Assembly (NCBI GenBank): GCA_022453515.1
Contig: JAJNNY010000053.1
Coordinates: 124,001 to 188,000, forward strand
Direction: 5' to 3'
Source: Astrocystis sublimbata
Lineage: Eukaryota > Ascomycota > Sordariomycetes > Xylariales > Xylariaceae
Length of the DNA: 64,000 nt
Of this stretch, positions 1 through 12,613 are shown piece by piece. The position numbers and the translations under genes were made by a program. The first letter of the stretch is position 1. Every line of letters begins with the position of its first letter. Below the pieces are notes generated by a model. It was not told the DNA's origin. It did not search any database and saw only the letters and a list, made by a program, of their open reading frames with translations.

Positions 1-578
1 GGCTCTCGTAGCTTGATATGAACACGACATGGAGGTCTTCCGATTGATCGCACAGCGCATGCCGTACTCCGACAACTCTCAAGTCCCGTCGGAGTCCGGA
101 AAGGCGGTGACTTTGGGTCTATCGTGTTGAGACAATCCCTTTGGAGTACCTGTGTAGACCTCCGGGTGCGTAGCACAGGTGAAATTGCCCGGTCGAGGTT
201 CCGGTCGAGGTAGCCCTGTAGAGTCGTACAGCTATGCATGAACGACAGGGCCCCTTTTGGCTGTCGTTCTGAATCACATCGCCGCCTTGCACACGTGGAC
301 TCCAGAAACAACACGTCGAAAGCGCTGAGGTTTATGTCTGAAAGACTATTGGTAAAAGCTTGCCGCCCGCCGGATGCAATCATGCTGAATATGACGCAAG
401 AGTACCCCTTGAGTATGCCGTTCTACACGAAGAGAAATTGCGTCTCCGGAACAGCTGGGATATTCATAGTGCCTGTAGGTTACGCCTTGACTGATGTATA
501 TCCCTTCTCTGCCGCCGCTTTGATGGCTATCATTCCACTCAGCTGCTGATGTATCAGATTGACTGATGGACTTTATTC

Positions 579-935
579 ATGATCAGAAGGGAGAGAAAAA
601 TGGGTTACGATGATGGGCTTAATCTAATCAGGGTACTGCTTTTGAAGTTGAGGGATGTCACGGGATGGGAAGCAACCAATTTGAGGAACGATGACCCTCT
701 GACTGAGCCTCAACTGCTCCAATATCACGGCGCGCAAATTCAAGTCCCAGATTTGATCAAACGCCAACCGTCGGCATTGTTGACTTATATTTGCGACGAA
801 TTTGAGCTTTCAAAAGGAGTAAGCTCGAGATACATGTATTCAGGTGTGAGCTACAGTATCAAGAATGGGGGTGAGGAGTCCTCTCTATTCGTTGACAACT
901 TCAGAGAGAAGTGCCCCAATCTTCTGAGCATTTGA
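579..935 (+). CDS. Possible small hypothetical protein (118 aa)
   Basis: An uninterrupted frame of 118 codons starts at an ATG, with a second in-frame ATG at 600. The product would be hydrophilic, with balanced charge and no low-complexity run, signal peptide or membrane segment. I do not recognise it. Two cysteines and a Lys/Glu-rich N-terminus are the only visible marks. No splice sites suggest that it is part of a larger gene. It could be a real small gene, an exon of an undetected one, or a chance frame; length alone does not separate these. Confidence 0.2.
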   Translation: MIRRERKMGYDDGLNLIRVLLLKLRDVTGWEATNLRNDDPLTEPQLLQYHGAQIQVPDLIKRQPSALLTYICDEFELSKGVSSRYMYSGVSYSIKNGGEESSLFVDNFREKCPNLLSI

Positions 936-1840
936 TACACCCAAGCAGCTGCTCCACAACTACTATTCTTTCCCCCTCACGGTTTCCGCTGCGATATCAG
1001 TAACTCTTGAGGCTTGTCTCCAAATGCCGTCTCTGATGGCCTCCTCACTCTAGAATTAGGATATGATATCATGCAACAATACATGAGCCGAGCGGTTTGA
1101 TTCAAAGCCGAGCTGATTTGAAAAAGATGAGGCGATCGAACAGGGATGAAGCATGCGTTCGTCCGCTCGTGACGTGGGATACTGTGGGTCGAAAGAAATA
1201 CCGGCAATCCATGTGTACTGCTTGCTTGGTTGGACTCACCTCCTCCCACGTGCCACTCACTATTCCAAAGAACTTCATGTATTCATTCATAACAAGTATC
1301 ACCGACAGAAAAGAAATACTATAACCTAGAAGGATAAACCTTGCAACAATATCTCTTGGAAGAATAAACAAGGAAAAACGTGCAGAATAGAGACGTCTGA
1401 GCGGGAGCTAAGTGTTTGGTATTGTTGTTCCCTCGGTTGATTCTAAGCCTGCATCCTGACTGACTGCATGGATGATGGCTTTTCGGGACCCTCATGTTGG
1501 CATGACACTGCTGTACCCCAGGATTGCGGAGAAGGTCGAGTGCGGAGAAGAGCCAAGCATGCCGCTTTCCTGCAACCCCAACTCCAGATTCATCATCCCC
1601 CTTCACCACGCCCCATTCTTTGCCCGTGCACGACGATCAACCAGAAGCAAATAAGAGACAATGGCTGGCGTATGCTTCCCACATACCGAGGCTTGAGGAG
1701 AAGAGGCATGAGGCCAAGATGAGGGGAAACTGGCCATCGTGCGCGCAGGGCATTGTCTGCTATGCCCGATGGAGTTCAATATGCGTTATCACTATGAAAT
1801 AATGGTGAGATGGGGACACAAGCGATAGACCAGCAAAGCT

Positions 1841-1847
1841 TATATAT
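1841..1847 (+). promoter_or_regulatory. TATA box of the alcohol dehydrogenase gene
   Basis: The sequence TATATAT lies 139 bases upstream of the ATG at 1986, inside a context that reads GCTTATATATGAG. The spacing fits a fungal TATA promoter with a leader of roughly 100 bases. Confidence 0.5.
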
Positions 1848-1985
1848 GAGGGGCTTTGAGTTCGAGAAAGTTGGCTGTTGTTCTGGACGTTGTAGTAGCT
1901 ATTGCGTGTAACATATCATCATTCATACCATCACAGGAATCGTGCCCATTATCTAATTACCTAATCTATCACCGTATCTACTACC

Positions 1986-3398
1986 ATGGCTGTACCGGAT
2001 ATCCCAAAGACACATAAGGCATGCATTTACGACAAGGTCGGCTCATGCTCTATCGCAATTAAGGATGTCCCGACACCAGAACCAGGACCAGGCGAGGTCC
2101 TGGTGAAGCTGACGCACTCGGGGATCTGTCACTCTGACTACAGTATTAGTAGGTCGCCTTAATCAATAACTCCTGATACGTTACCCTATGAATTTGAAGC
2201 TAATTTATGGTGTGGAAAGTGACGAATCAGGTGCGTCATCTTCGACAACAGCACGACGTATAGCCGGGGAAAGCTCGCTGACTGACTTGTGCATCTAGCT
2301 AACAGCGTTTCCGCTCCCGACGCCAGAGAACCAGATAGGAGGACACGAAGGCCTCGGCCACATAGTGAAGCTAGGTGAGGGTTGCGACGACACACTTGTG
2401 CAAGTCGGCGATCGCGTAGGCATCAAATGGGTCTCCAAAGCGTGCTTGAAGTGCCGTAAGTACCCCATGTCTCCTCTTGTTGTACACTGGCTGGCAGTCT
2501 TGTAAAACCGAGCTGATTCGTGCTTCTTTCCGGCTAGAGCCATGTGAAGAAGGCATGGATGGTCTCTGCCTCGACCAGAAGACTAGCGGGTACTATACAC
2601 CAGGAACATTCCAACAATATGTCATTGGGCCAGCAAAGTAAGTAATTCAGTATACTTCCACCCTAATAACTTTTAAGCGCCCCTTCTTCAAAAAGTGGTG
2701 TGCTAGTATATCAAGCGTGCAACTGACTCCGACTCGCCAGCTACGTGACACCCGTTCCCGAGAGTATCCCCGGAGAGCTTGCCGCCCCTTTGCTTTGCGC
2801 CGGGTTGACGGTATATTCGGCACTGCGGAAATGCAACACGACCAAAGGCCAATGGATTGTCATCTCTGGCGCGGGCGGCGGTCTCGGATCAATAGCAACG
2901 AGCATCGCGAACGGAGCGTTCGGCCTCCGCGTCATTGGCATCGACATGCCGAGTAAAAGAGAAGGCGTCCTGGAAATCGGCGCGGAGCACTTCATCGACA
3001 TAACCGCATTCGACGACAAGACCATAGGGAAGGAGGTAATGAGGATCACAGGACCCGGTGCTTCGGCCGTTATGGTATGCACGAACAAAAACCAGGCATA
3101 CTCGCAAGCCTTGTCGATGCTCAAGTTCGGGGGCACCATGGTCTGTGTGGGGTTGCCGGAGGGCGAGCCGGTGCCCATCAGTACCGCCTGTCCGAACAAC
3201 ATCATCACCAGGCAGCACAAGATCGTGGGGTCGGTGGTTGGTAACCGCCAGGAGGCAATCGAGACCATGGAGCTGGCAAAGCGTGGTGTTGTGAAGATGG
3301 CTGTTCGCAGCGTTGGGATGGGCGAGCTGCAGTCTGTGTTCGAAGATATGTCGCAAGGAAAAATCACTGGACGAGTAGTGTTAGATATGTCCTTATGA
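1986..3398 (+). CDS. Zinc-dependent alcohol dehydrogenase, five exons
   Basis: This is a medium-chain zinc alcohol dehydrogenase that interconverts alcohols and aldehydes with NAD(H), probably in the cytosol. Exons are 1986-2148, 2220-2230, 2299-2455, 2538-2637 and 2741-3398, giving 362 aa against about 350 for the family. Catalytic zinc ligands are visible as Cys48, His74 (in GGHEG) and Cys163. The structural zinc lobe is Cys107, Cys110, Cys113 and Cys121. The Rossmann nucleotide loop GAGGGLGS is at 187-194. The second exon is only 11 bases, yet it restores the spacing between the CHSDYS motif and the PTP-x2-Q-x-GG motif expected from homologous fungal enzymes. The gene converges on the TOS1-like gene 337 bases downstream. 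Substrate preference cannot be read from the sequence. Confidence 0.93.
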
Positions 3399-3735
3399 GA
3401 TTTGGCATTAGTATCCTGTACAAATTAAGGGCTACATAGGAGTAGCACAAACAATGAGTAAGGTAGTTGAGAGTTGATGCTGTAATAAGTTTCATGTCAC
3501 AATCAAGGATCAAATCAGACAAGACAACAGTAAAAAAAAAAGTTGCACGTTCATTCACCTAAGCGCCTGCTATCACTCGTAAAACTCCAGATATCCTCCG
3601 ACATATTACTCAGATCTATTTTGAATCCAAGAGATATAATAAAACCCCAAGCTCGCGCAAGATCAACACTGTAAATACCCCCTATATGCAGTGAGATAAG
3701 AATAAATAAAAGTCTCCTGGCTCTTGCTCCCTCCT
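3399..3735. other. Intergenic region between two convergent 3' ends
   Basis: This stretch separates the alcohol dehydrogenase stop from the TOS1-like stop and must hold both 3' untranslated regions. It is A/T-rich, with a run of A residues near 3531-3541 and several AATAAA-like strings (AATAAATAAAA near 3701-3711). No coding signal is seen. Confidence 0.5.
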
Positions 3736-5224
3736 CTAACCGAAGGTCATCAAGCTGAAAAGGTTGAGCTCCTTCTCGTCAGCGACCATATCCTGGACCT
3801 GTTCCGAAGTGAGGCTGGTTCCGAAGTCGAAGTTGTCGAGCACCTTGATGGAAACAGTGGAGGAAGCAGCGTCCATGACGACAGCGACAGTCATGGGGCC
3901 GTTCACAGGGCGGTCAAGGTAGTGGGAGTCACCGACGCCGTTGGCGAAGTGGAAGGTAGACTTGCCACGGTCGTCGCCGGAGCTGAGGATCTCGAGAACG
4001 TCAAGCTCGCCACAGCCACCCTGGAGAGGGCTCTCGTTGTCACCCTTCCAGCAGCTGCATTCGGCGTACTGAGCAGTTCGGGGAATAGCAGCGTTGAGCA
4101 TCCAGTAGGCAGGCATGTTCGCGTTGAAACCGGTCTTGCCGCTGTCAGGCATGCTGAACTCGGCAACGAAGACCTTGGAGGCACCCTCGAATCCCTTGTA
4201 AGCGACGGTGTCGGGACGGGTAGCGCCGCAAGACTCGTCGCAAGGAGCGTCGGAGAAGATGGCAATCTCCTGGGAGTCGTCGAGCAGCTTGTCCTTCAGA
4301 ACGGTGGGGGAGGCCGCGGCGCTGACACCATCCTCGTCGACGTAAGCAAGACTGGAACCCCAGACACTGTAATCAGGCATGTCAGTAAGTGGATCTTCCT
4401 TACAACCGATGTTCGAATAAACTTACGTGTCCCAGGTACCAGAAACACCAGGGCTGCCGACATTGGCCAAGAAGACCAGACCATCGGCAACACCGTCAGC
4501 GGCGCTGTAGTAGGCGGAGCGCACAAAGTCGCCAGTGATGGGAGTGTTGCTCGAGGGAGTCTTGTGGCTGTTTCCACCTGAAGGCTTCTCGGAAGGCTTG
4601 TCGGAGGGTTTCTCGGACTCAGAGGGCGTCGACTCCGGGATGGAGGCAGCCGTAGTGGCAGCGGGAACATCGACAGGTACAGCATCGGCAGTGGGGCCGG
4701 CATAGGTGTTGAGCCAGGACACGACCTGTCCCTCGATGGTGGCAACGACCATATCGCCGACCTCTCGGGCCTCCTGCTGGTGCTGGTGTTGGTGCTTCTT
4801 GTGGAGGTGCTGGTGGCCGTGTCGCTTGGAGTGAGCAGCCTTGGGCGCATCACGCTTGCCCTTGCCAGGGTGGTAGACGGCGACGTTGTTCAAGTGCAGA
4901 GGTCCACGGAAATGCATCGAAAGCTGTATCGAGGTTTAGCGAATGCACAAGTGAGTCAAATCGTGCTCGCAGACTTACACCCTCATCGTAAGGGGCGATG
5001 GGACCCGAGTAGGGTCGGTCTTCGTACGTGCAAGCTCCTGACGCATCCATCGTCGCGACAGCGCGGTACTTTCCGGGAATGTCCAAGCCATCGTACTTGA
5101 TCTGCTTCACGCCGCCAGGGCAGAAGAAGTTGCCGATAGCATCTTGCACCGAGTCGGCGCAGAACCCTCCGGCGGAGACCACCGAAGCAGCACCGCCGAC
5201 GAGGACAGCGGATGAGTATTTCAT
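3736..5224 (-). CDS. TOS1: TOS1-like secreted cell-wall protein (DUF2403 + DUF2401)
   Basis: This is a homologue of yeast Tos1, a covalently wall-linked protein with a predicted glycosidase-like C-terminal domain. Exons on the minus strand are 5224-4979, 4923-4427 and 4366-3736, giving 457 aa. A signal peptide occupies about residues 1-18 (hydrophobic core rich in Val, Ala and Ser). The N-terminal domain, with CPGGVKQIKYDG, runs to about residue 100. A His/Lys/Gln-rich linker follows a Lys-Arg processing site, then a Ser/Pro/Glu/Lys stretch. The C-terminal domain starts near residue 212 and carries the conserved GTWDT, NMPAYWMLNAAIP and CGELDVLEIL blocks. The start is the first ATG before the signal peptide. 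It converges on the alcohol dehydrogenase. Catalytic activity is a family inference. Confidence 0.92.
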
Positions 5225-8200
5225 TTTGAACGATACTGCGGTTTACGCGGCTGAGATTGAAACAGAGGATGGCTGGTTTCAGTAACGGGGCGAAAAGCCG
5301 TGGACGTCGCAAGGGAGAGCGAGCTGGAATGTAGTCAAGCCTCGTTAGACTAACGAGGGCAAACACTACAATAAATGAACGTGGCAGGTCGGTGACCGCA
5401 ACAATGAGCGAGCAATCTCAATACGAGAGTGGATTTAATGAGCGACTTGGTGATGAATTCACCAGAACAACGAGAGACTATGTTGTGGAAGGGTTCACCG
5501 ACAAAGCGTCCAAAGGCACAGGGTCAGGGCTAATGAAAAAGACCGGACGAGGGAATGGCTCGTTAAAGGGGAATAGCTGATCATATTAAACCACAGCGTC
5601 CACGACTTAGCGACAGGGAGGGAGTGCGAGATGGGGCGGTTGAAGCTACGCCCCCCATTTCTGCCCATGCTCGTTCGAGGCTCGCCATCCTGTTGGTCCA
5701 ACCCCCAGGGTCAGCATCCCAATAAACCCAAATTAGCCACACCTCCAAGGCGCCAAGGTGGTGGACAATGTGTCCAATGTCCATTGTGCTTATGGTTCAG
5801 GCGGCACTACCAACAGGACCAATCCAGGCTCGGGCTAGCATCCTGTACCTGCATCGCCCAGCAAGAAGCGAGCCCAATAAAGGGCGGCGCCGTAGCTTTT
5901 AGGATCAGACCAGACGCCAGAGTTGCATTCGGGGCCGCGCTAAGATGCTATTCAGGGGTGAGACTATTCCGTCCCAAGGGATGTGTCAGCTAATGGGCTA
6001 GTGTAGTGAATTAACTCATATAGCGCATATATCTAGATCGAACACGTCCTGGAACAGGCACCTAGTGCTGCGCTAACGGCGCATCGCAATAGGCATACTA
6101 CAATGTGTTGCAGTAGTGAAAAAGAGCAAAATGGAAGGGTGGCGGGAGTACTGAGCAGAGTCTGATCAGAAACAAGATGATGGAGGGTCAAAGCCATCGT
6201 GATTATGCGTACACACCCCTCATCTTGAAACCCGGGTTGCGATACCAACCGTAGTAATGTGGCATGAAGATCCCTCATTCTGGTTGGGCACCTTGAGGAG
6301 TGTGTTCCCGAAAGGGAAATCATAAAAGTTAGATCAGAGTCCAACATTGCTCGACTTGGCGGGAAGTTGTTGTGATCGGCAGGCGGATCAAGCAGCAAAT
6401 AGGGCTATGCATTAGCTTTTCAGAAACAGGCAGTTGCTTAAGTGACTGCCGGTGAACTCTTTTCTAGTTTCCTTCTAACGTCTGATTTTCAAATTCGTAT
6501 GCTAGTGTAAGAGATGAGTGTGGTGAAATAGACAACGGAGATTGGTCTGCCTTGCGGTTGCTCATCATCGATCACCACTCACCGAGTTTAGCGCCAACCA
6601 CGATAAGTAGACACGTCTTCATCACGAGCAACAAGCGGTCAGGATAAACGTTCTTTCTCTCACATTTTCGTACATGTGTTACGCTGCAAAATCCAGGCAT
6701 ATCTGGTGTTCTGCAGACCATTTGGGCGATTGTTCGCTCAACCTGCACACACAGACCTGCAAGCCTGTTACAGCCAGCTTGAATCCAGGTATATGTGCAG
6801 AAACAGTCTTGGGATCAGGTGCTCAGAGAGACTGAGCACGCATAAACTGTAATCGAACCTCTAGAATTGGTAGGGTTGGTCTAATAAGTCTCCTCTCGGC
6901 GGCTTACTGCGACTTTGTCCTACCGTGGTACTGTATCGCAAGGACTTAAGGGTGCACAAGCCTGACCGAGGTCATGACAGAAATCATCCTCAACCCTTGC
7001 CTTATCACTTGTCCAGTTTGTCATCCCCCGCGTCGGCTCTTGCCAGGCGCATTGACCGTCCAGTGTCCCTCGACCCCCTGGGAGTCCTTAACTCACCCAT
7101 CTTGATTTCTGGCCCTGTCGACAGAAATACCAAGACTTATCAAACTGCTGTATATACTCGTAGGCATATATTCGAGATATTGCAGGAAATCCGAAGCGAG
7201 CCCTAGTACCACTCTCCTGCATGTAATTTACCCTGGTATCAACCCTACCAGATATCTTTGTTCAGCCTTAGCTGGCATGCTAAATACATACCGACCTGAA
7301 CTCAGTTATCGCTTATGTGCATCTTTGTATCCCTTCCAGAGAGAATCACGAGCGTACGAACAAGCGCATGTGGACTATGTGCAACAAAGTCCTCTCATAT
7401 AATTAAACACGTGGCAATCGTATCGTGAATCAATCGCGAGAAAGTAGATCACATGGGCATTTCGTCCTACGAGGTCCTACTTTGTAGTATGTGCGGGTAA
7501 GGGCAAGCAAGCAACGAACACGATCCACGATGTTTGGCAAACTATGGTACACTAAATCTCAAACAGGCGATAAGAATCGACCATGCCGCAGCAGCCCCAT
7601 CTACGTATCTTCAATATCCCTATCTTCCGAGTCTATAGTTCTCCCGCTATAGATCCTTATTCGTGCAAGCTTAACTGTTGTTTCCGTGCCGTTTCCATGC
7701 GTGCGTCGCCTGAAGAAACAGCGAAATTGGCGAGTACGTTTACTCGAGCACGACTAACCGACGATCCATCCTATCCACACCAATCCCCCTGTCTCCCTTC
7801 CCTTATCTGCATCCAGCACTAAAGCCGTCGCACAGGAACCCCAGTCTTGGCACCGCCTCGCACGCGAAGAAGCGCAGCCTACCTGCTTTAAGGTAGGGGT
7901 GGTGCACGAATTGTAATTAAAACAATTAAAACATTCGATAATGCCAAAGACGCGACAGCCAAACGATCACGAACGCCCAGGATGAAACAGTCAAACAGCC
8001 TGTCGCTTGAATTGTTTCCTAAGAGGGATTTGGCCGAAATGAAATGAACTGAACTGCCGATGCGCTGCTCGAGTTACAGATTCAGGTTGCCCAACGCCTA
8101 CTACGATTTATAACGCACTTGGCTCGTACGCCATGATAGTGCTGTTAATTGAATTGGCTTAGGTCATGAGGCTCAAGTAACTGGTCTGGTGTAGTCGTCT

Positions 8201-9209
8201 GCTGGTCTAACACGTGCATGTACTACTTGGTTGCGGTTGGTATGGAGATATCCCTAAGCTAGACGAGGCGATATTTATTCTATGCATCAATGGCTTGTCT
8301 CCAAGTGCCAATCTTGCGGAACTGTGCTGGTTCCCATCTCCCGTTGTTTTGCTGAAATTTAGCCAGGCATTATTCATACATCAATCTTGAACAGGAATCT
8401 TTTAGATACCTCGTGGCACAAACAGAAACAACTGTTACTATCAGCGCGTGGCACTTGAGCATACCAAGTGCAAAGAGGAGCACGACATCATCTTGATAAC
8501 AAGCTGTCAAGAGGCCGAACAGTGTACCGAGCAAGAGTAGCTCAGATACGTGCTTTCTTCAGTCTGCTCTCACTCCCCCAGCAACTATCCTCAAACGACA
8601 GGCCCAGAGGTGAGGAATGCAATCCAGCTCAGCAGTGCCACCATAGGAGCTTGATCACGCTCAACATCGCTTCGTTGTCATTGTGCCTCGATCGTAACCC
8701 GGGCAGACAAGCAGTTACATGCAAGCGACCAGACTTTGCCAACTCATGTTGTACTAACCCAGGGTGCCAAGGTCTATCTATATCCGTGGCTAGCAACATG
8801 TGATAGGAAGGAGGATTCTACGCCGCTTCCCACATCGTCGAGAAATCCTCTTCTTCCAATGTTCCACAAGAAGGCAATGTTAGTTCAGCATCATGTGCAG
8901 GTCGTATGTTGCAGACACCTAACTAACAGCAATATTGACTCCTTGCAGCATCAAGTTGCCGGTTATGATATCTCATGGATCAAACACAGTTGTTCTCTCT
9001 ACTTGTTATGTACACTTGACCAAATTTACATAAGTCAGCCCCGCGCCCTACCAATGTATAGGCCTTACAGATGGTGAGAAGCCATCATCACATCCTCTCT
9101 CACAATGATATGTACATTTTGCCATTGATCATTCCAATAATAAGGTTATACACGCGGTGTGCTTTTACAGCCAGTGGCTCAGGCTAAGTAGTCCAACACC
9201 CTCTCATCC
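5225..9209. other. 4 kb gene-poor stretch upstream of TOS1-like gene
   Basis: No reading frame here shows a recognisable domain, a plausible splice structure or consistent codon preference; all frames are short. The first few hundred bases must contain the TOS1-like promoter, and the last part the 3' region of the DUF423 gene. A hydrophilic 59-codon + frame starts at ATG 5404, but it has no other support. Confidence 0.5.
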
Positions 9210-10029
9210 TCAGAAAGCGAGAGCAGCCCAGCCACCAATGAGACAGAGCCCACCGAGAGGCGTCACGGGTCCGAGAAACCGGAAGCGCGCGGGGTCTAGA
9301 ATCAGAGCGTATATACTGCCACTGAACACTGGAGCGAACAAGCGCGTTAGACTTGTCTCTATGTGCCACCTCGTGGAAATGAGGGAAGGGAAAAAAAGCA
9401 GAGGGAGACATACTAGTCATGCCTGCCGTGAACAAGCCAGCTGCAAGTTTGTTCTCTGGCGCTGCTCGTGACGCAACAAGGAGGGCGACGGAGTGAATCA
9501 ACTGTCGCGTGCTCTTTAGCTACCTTGCTCTTGACTCTTACACCAGCCAGCGTCACGAAGATGAGATATAGCGGAATACCCCCATGGCTTGATACTTCGA
9601 AGAGGAAATGGAAGACCTCAACATTGGGCCTAGGTAGGTAATATTCCACCACTTTTGGCAATAGACATAATTCCCAGTAACCGATGAAGCATAGGAAAGG
9701 AGCGATGTTCTCATTTCTCAGGGTTGGTGAAAAGAGAGCAATGCGCCCAGACGAGTGAGTGAGTGAATTATGATAAGTAATTCCACATCAACTCTCGGAT
9801 GTAAATATCTTCGTACACCAAAAATACAATAAATACGCACCTGATAATGAGCAGCCGTGCCAAAGCTCGCAAGCTTCGCCGGATCTGTAACGACCTTCTT
9901 GAGCCCGTGGGCCCCGAAAGCGCCCATGCCCACGGCCGTCGCGCCGTATATGCAGCCCAGCGTCCAGTACATGTTCTTCTTCGGCTTGCTCGTTGAGGCG
10001 GAGATCAAGGGGGCGGATTCATCGGACAT
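9210..10029 (-). CDS. DUF423 family small membrane protein
   Basis: Three exons on the minus strand, 10029-9841, 9501-9414 and 9328-9210, join to a 131-aa protein, the usual size for DUF423. After a short polar N-terminus come four predicted membrane segments. The family signatures are present: GAFGAHGL in the first segment region, AHYQLIHSVALL across the first splice junction, and LGPVTPLGG followed by GGWAALAF at the C-terminus. The first intron is 339 bases, long for this window; the second is 85. Function is unknown for the family; bacterial and fungal members are integral membrane proteins. Confidence 0.9.
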
Positions 10030-11407
10030 TATTCAGATTTTTCTTATCAAGCAATCAACAAATCACTCACTATAATTAATCCGGAGCGTGAGTTTTTAAT
10101 AGTCGTTGTGATGAGATGATGAGATGACGAGATGCAGGTCGTCGGTTCATGGGTTGCTTGGATCGCTGAGACGTATGGCGTTTGTGGCGGTGCTGTGGCT
10201 TGCCTATGCGTGAGAGCACGGCGGGACTGCTCCGTATCGCGACTACCTACCTCAACAATTGCAACTACCTACCTAGGTAGGCCGGAATCATCGAGAAGTT
10301 GTATTCGGTCGGGAAGACAATTGGCCATATTCCTGGTAAATATCCGTATCATCCAAATTGCTGTTGGAATCTGTCAATAAACGTGCGGCTTCTTGATCAT
10401 GAGACCAAGTCTGAATTCGGAGTTGCAACTATAGTCCGATTGCTTATCAGATCTGAATTGTTTGAAGCACAGATTATTCGCTCGGAGCCATTAAAGCTTT
10501 TATGGCGGCTGTTATAGACTCAAACAGATCATCTTTCTTCTTGCCCGTTGTAGACTGACTGGCGCTATGTGGACGGGAAGCGAATAACTCACATACTCGA
10601 TTCATTGGCGGGTACGCTTTCATAAACCACTTGAAACAATCTACAACTCTTGTCTAAAGCCACATTCTGATACCAAGGCGCCAAAATAGTTTCGAATGTC
10701 TGGCTTTCTTTCCGAAGCGTCCCATCTTTCTGCATGAACTATGGTAATTCCTCCCTTAGTCTGGATTTTCGCTGCAGCAACAATGCTTTTCTGAAGTACA
10801 TTCGAAAGCTTTACGTCAATGAGAGCAAAAGCCAGCTCCCCTTGATGATTAAGTGATGACTAAGGCGGGTGACATCACAATAGCTACCTTTCTACATGAT
10901 GGAATGATACTGTAACCAGAGCCAACGCAGCGGCCAAAGTCTCATATAGCACCAATTGACGTTACATCTTCTCAAACACCGTAATATTAGGGTGTTCATC
11001 AATATGGGGAAGATCCAAGGCCGCAGATAGAACAGGCTCTTGCTACTCCACGCAGAAACTGAGATGAATTATTTTCGTATTTTTAATTAGGTGGGACATA
11101 TACGTCCCTCTATCTGGCGCACATGATGAATCCAATAACTGCATAACCTACTTGTGCGAAGAAAACATGTCCCGTAACGCCCTACCATGCAACCTAGTCC
11201 GGCTCTAAAGAAGTATGAGATGCCTCGGCCCACAAGATTTTCAGTGAAGTAATGTCAGCCATGACTTTTGGCTTTAGATAGGCCCGGTGCTTTCTATCAA
11301 AATCAAATAGTGCTTCCTCATTTGAATACCCTGAACCTCGCACACCAGATACTATTATTCCTTCTTTTGGTCAAAGAGCCCGCGAGTAGGAAGACCTCAT
11401 GGATCAA
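10030..11407. other. Intergenic region between DUF423 and APT1 genes
   Basis: The region holds the DUF423 promoter on one side and the 3' end of the adenine phosphoribosyltransferase gene on the other. A perfect 12-base palindrome CTACCTAGGTAG lies at 10269-10280. No coding signal is seen. Confidence 0.5.
10269..10280. repeat. Palindrome CTACCTAGGTAG
   Basis: A perfect 12-base palindrome about 240 bases upstream of the DUF423 start codon. Related palindromes occur at 21791-21800 and 28773-28782. Confidence 0.7.
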
Positions 11408-12613
11408 TTATTCTTCTTCATTGTGCTCGATGAGCGTAATGATGGGTGTTTCGCCAAGCAGGGTTGTACCTTTGAGGTTGATAATGTCAATCATGAAGAG
11501 ATAGCCCATGACATTTGCTTCAGAAAGCTCAACGAGTTTGCCCGCAGCTGAGGCAGTACCACCTATGAGAGAATTAGCACATGGCGCCCCGAAAGATCGG
11601 CAATGCAAGAAGCCAAACACCCCTGCCCAAATCGTGCTTTGACGCGCAAGTATGATGAAGAAAGGAGCTAAAACAGGTAGCGCAATGACCGACTCCAGAA
11701 CCCCTCACACATGCTCCAGACAGTAGCCACGTTTGCTGTTGCCCCAATGCTATCGGGAAATCCTCAGATCATGTATATGATAAGGGTCCCTCTAGCTGAG
11801 ACCAACAAGCACGATAGCTTCAAGCTAGGCTGCGGTGGGGCTTCGGAGGTGAAAGCGCGTGGACCCATCAAACCACCTATGGCAAGAGTCTCGCCAGTTG
11901 GGTTCAAGCATTGGTTGACCAGGTACAGAATATAATACAGAGAAAGGAGAGTACCATGCGAAAAGATTGCGAGAGCACAAACAACAAAATCAAGACCAAT
12001 GAAGGTCACCAGGGTTGAGAGTCTGCTTACCAGTAGCAATGATATCGTCCACAATCAAGCATTGCTGGCCTGGCTGGATAGCGTCCGTCTGGACTTGGAA
12101 CTCGTCCTTCCCATACTCTTTTGTGTATTCGACGGTCCTGCAAGAACCGGGCATCTTGCCCTTCTTGCGGACCGGCACAAAAGGACGGTTGAGACGCAGG
12201 GCGAGGGTAGGACCGAAGAGGAAGCCACGGGCTTCCAGGCCGATGATAACATCTGGCACCTGGTTGCCAAAACGTTCTCGAATCAGGAGAACCAGCACAT
12301 CGAGTAGAGAGCTGAAGGCGGCGGGGTTTTGGAAGATAGGCAGTATGTCGATGAATTTGATGCCGGGGATCGGGAAGTCGGGAACGAATCGGAGATTGTC
12401 AATGACGAGCTTCTTGGCCACCTGGAGCTTTTCTTGGTCTTGAGCCGAGAGCGCACCTATCGGTTGACTGGCGAGTTCGGTGGCACCGGAGGTGGCGGAG
12501 GCGGGCTGTCGTCGCGAGGCATCGAGAGTGGTAGATGGGGTGAACTCTGACTGGGACGGGTTGGCGGCCGAAGTCTGAACTTGGTTGCCGTCTGTAGGAA
12601 TGGGAGCGCTCAT
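11408..12613 (-). CDS. APT1: Adenine phosphoribosyltransferase, two exons
   Basis: This purine-salvage enzyme makes AMP from adenine and PRPP in the cytosol. Exon 1 is 12613-12031 and exon 2 is 11562-11408, giving 245 aa. The core starts near residue 60 and contains FPDFPIPGIKFIDI-like N-terminal elements, the EARGFLFGP segment and the PRPP loop VDDIIATGGTA, which is split by the intron at the first Gly codon. The C-terminus closes with ITLIEHNEEE. The core is the usual 180 or so residues; the first 55 residues are a Ser/Thr/Gln/Ala-rich extension. The 468-base intron (11563-12030) is the longest in the window. An internal methionine start would remove the extension only if splicing differs, so I keep the first ATG. 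Confidence 0.92.

Larger units (their letters stand above)
1..1985. other. Left-edge region upstream of the alcohol dehydrogenase gene
   Basis: No gene enters from the left edge on the + strand: all three frames meet stops within the first 21 bases. The only reading frame that looks at all protein-like is at 579-935 and is listed separately. The last 150 bases form the promoter and leader of the dehydrogenase. Confidence 0.5.

Noticed and set aside
3724..4581. 285-codon + frame opposite the TOS1-like gene
   Set aside because: It is the complement of well-supported TOS1 exons and crosses one of their introns; its openness follows from G/C-ending codons on the real strand.
5404..5580. 58-codon hydrophilic + frame divergent from the TOS1-like gene
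   Set aside because: Short, without homology that I recognise and within the probable TOS1 promoter; cannot be separated from chance.
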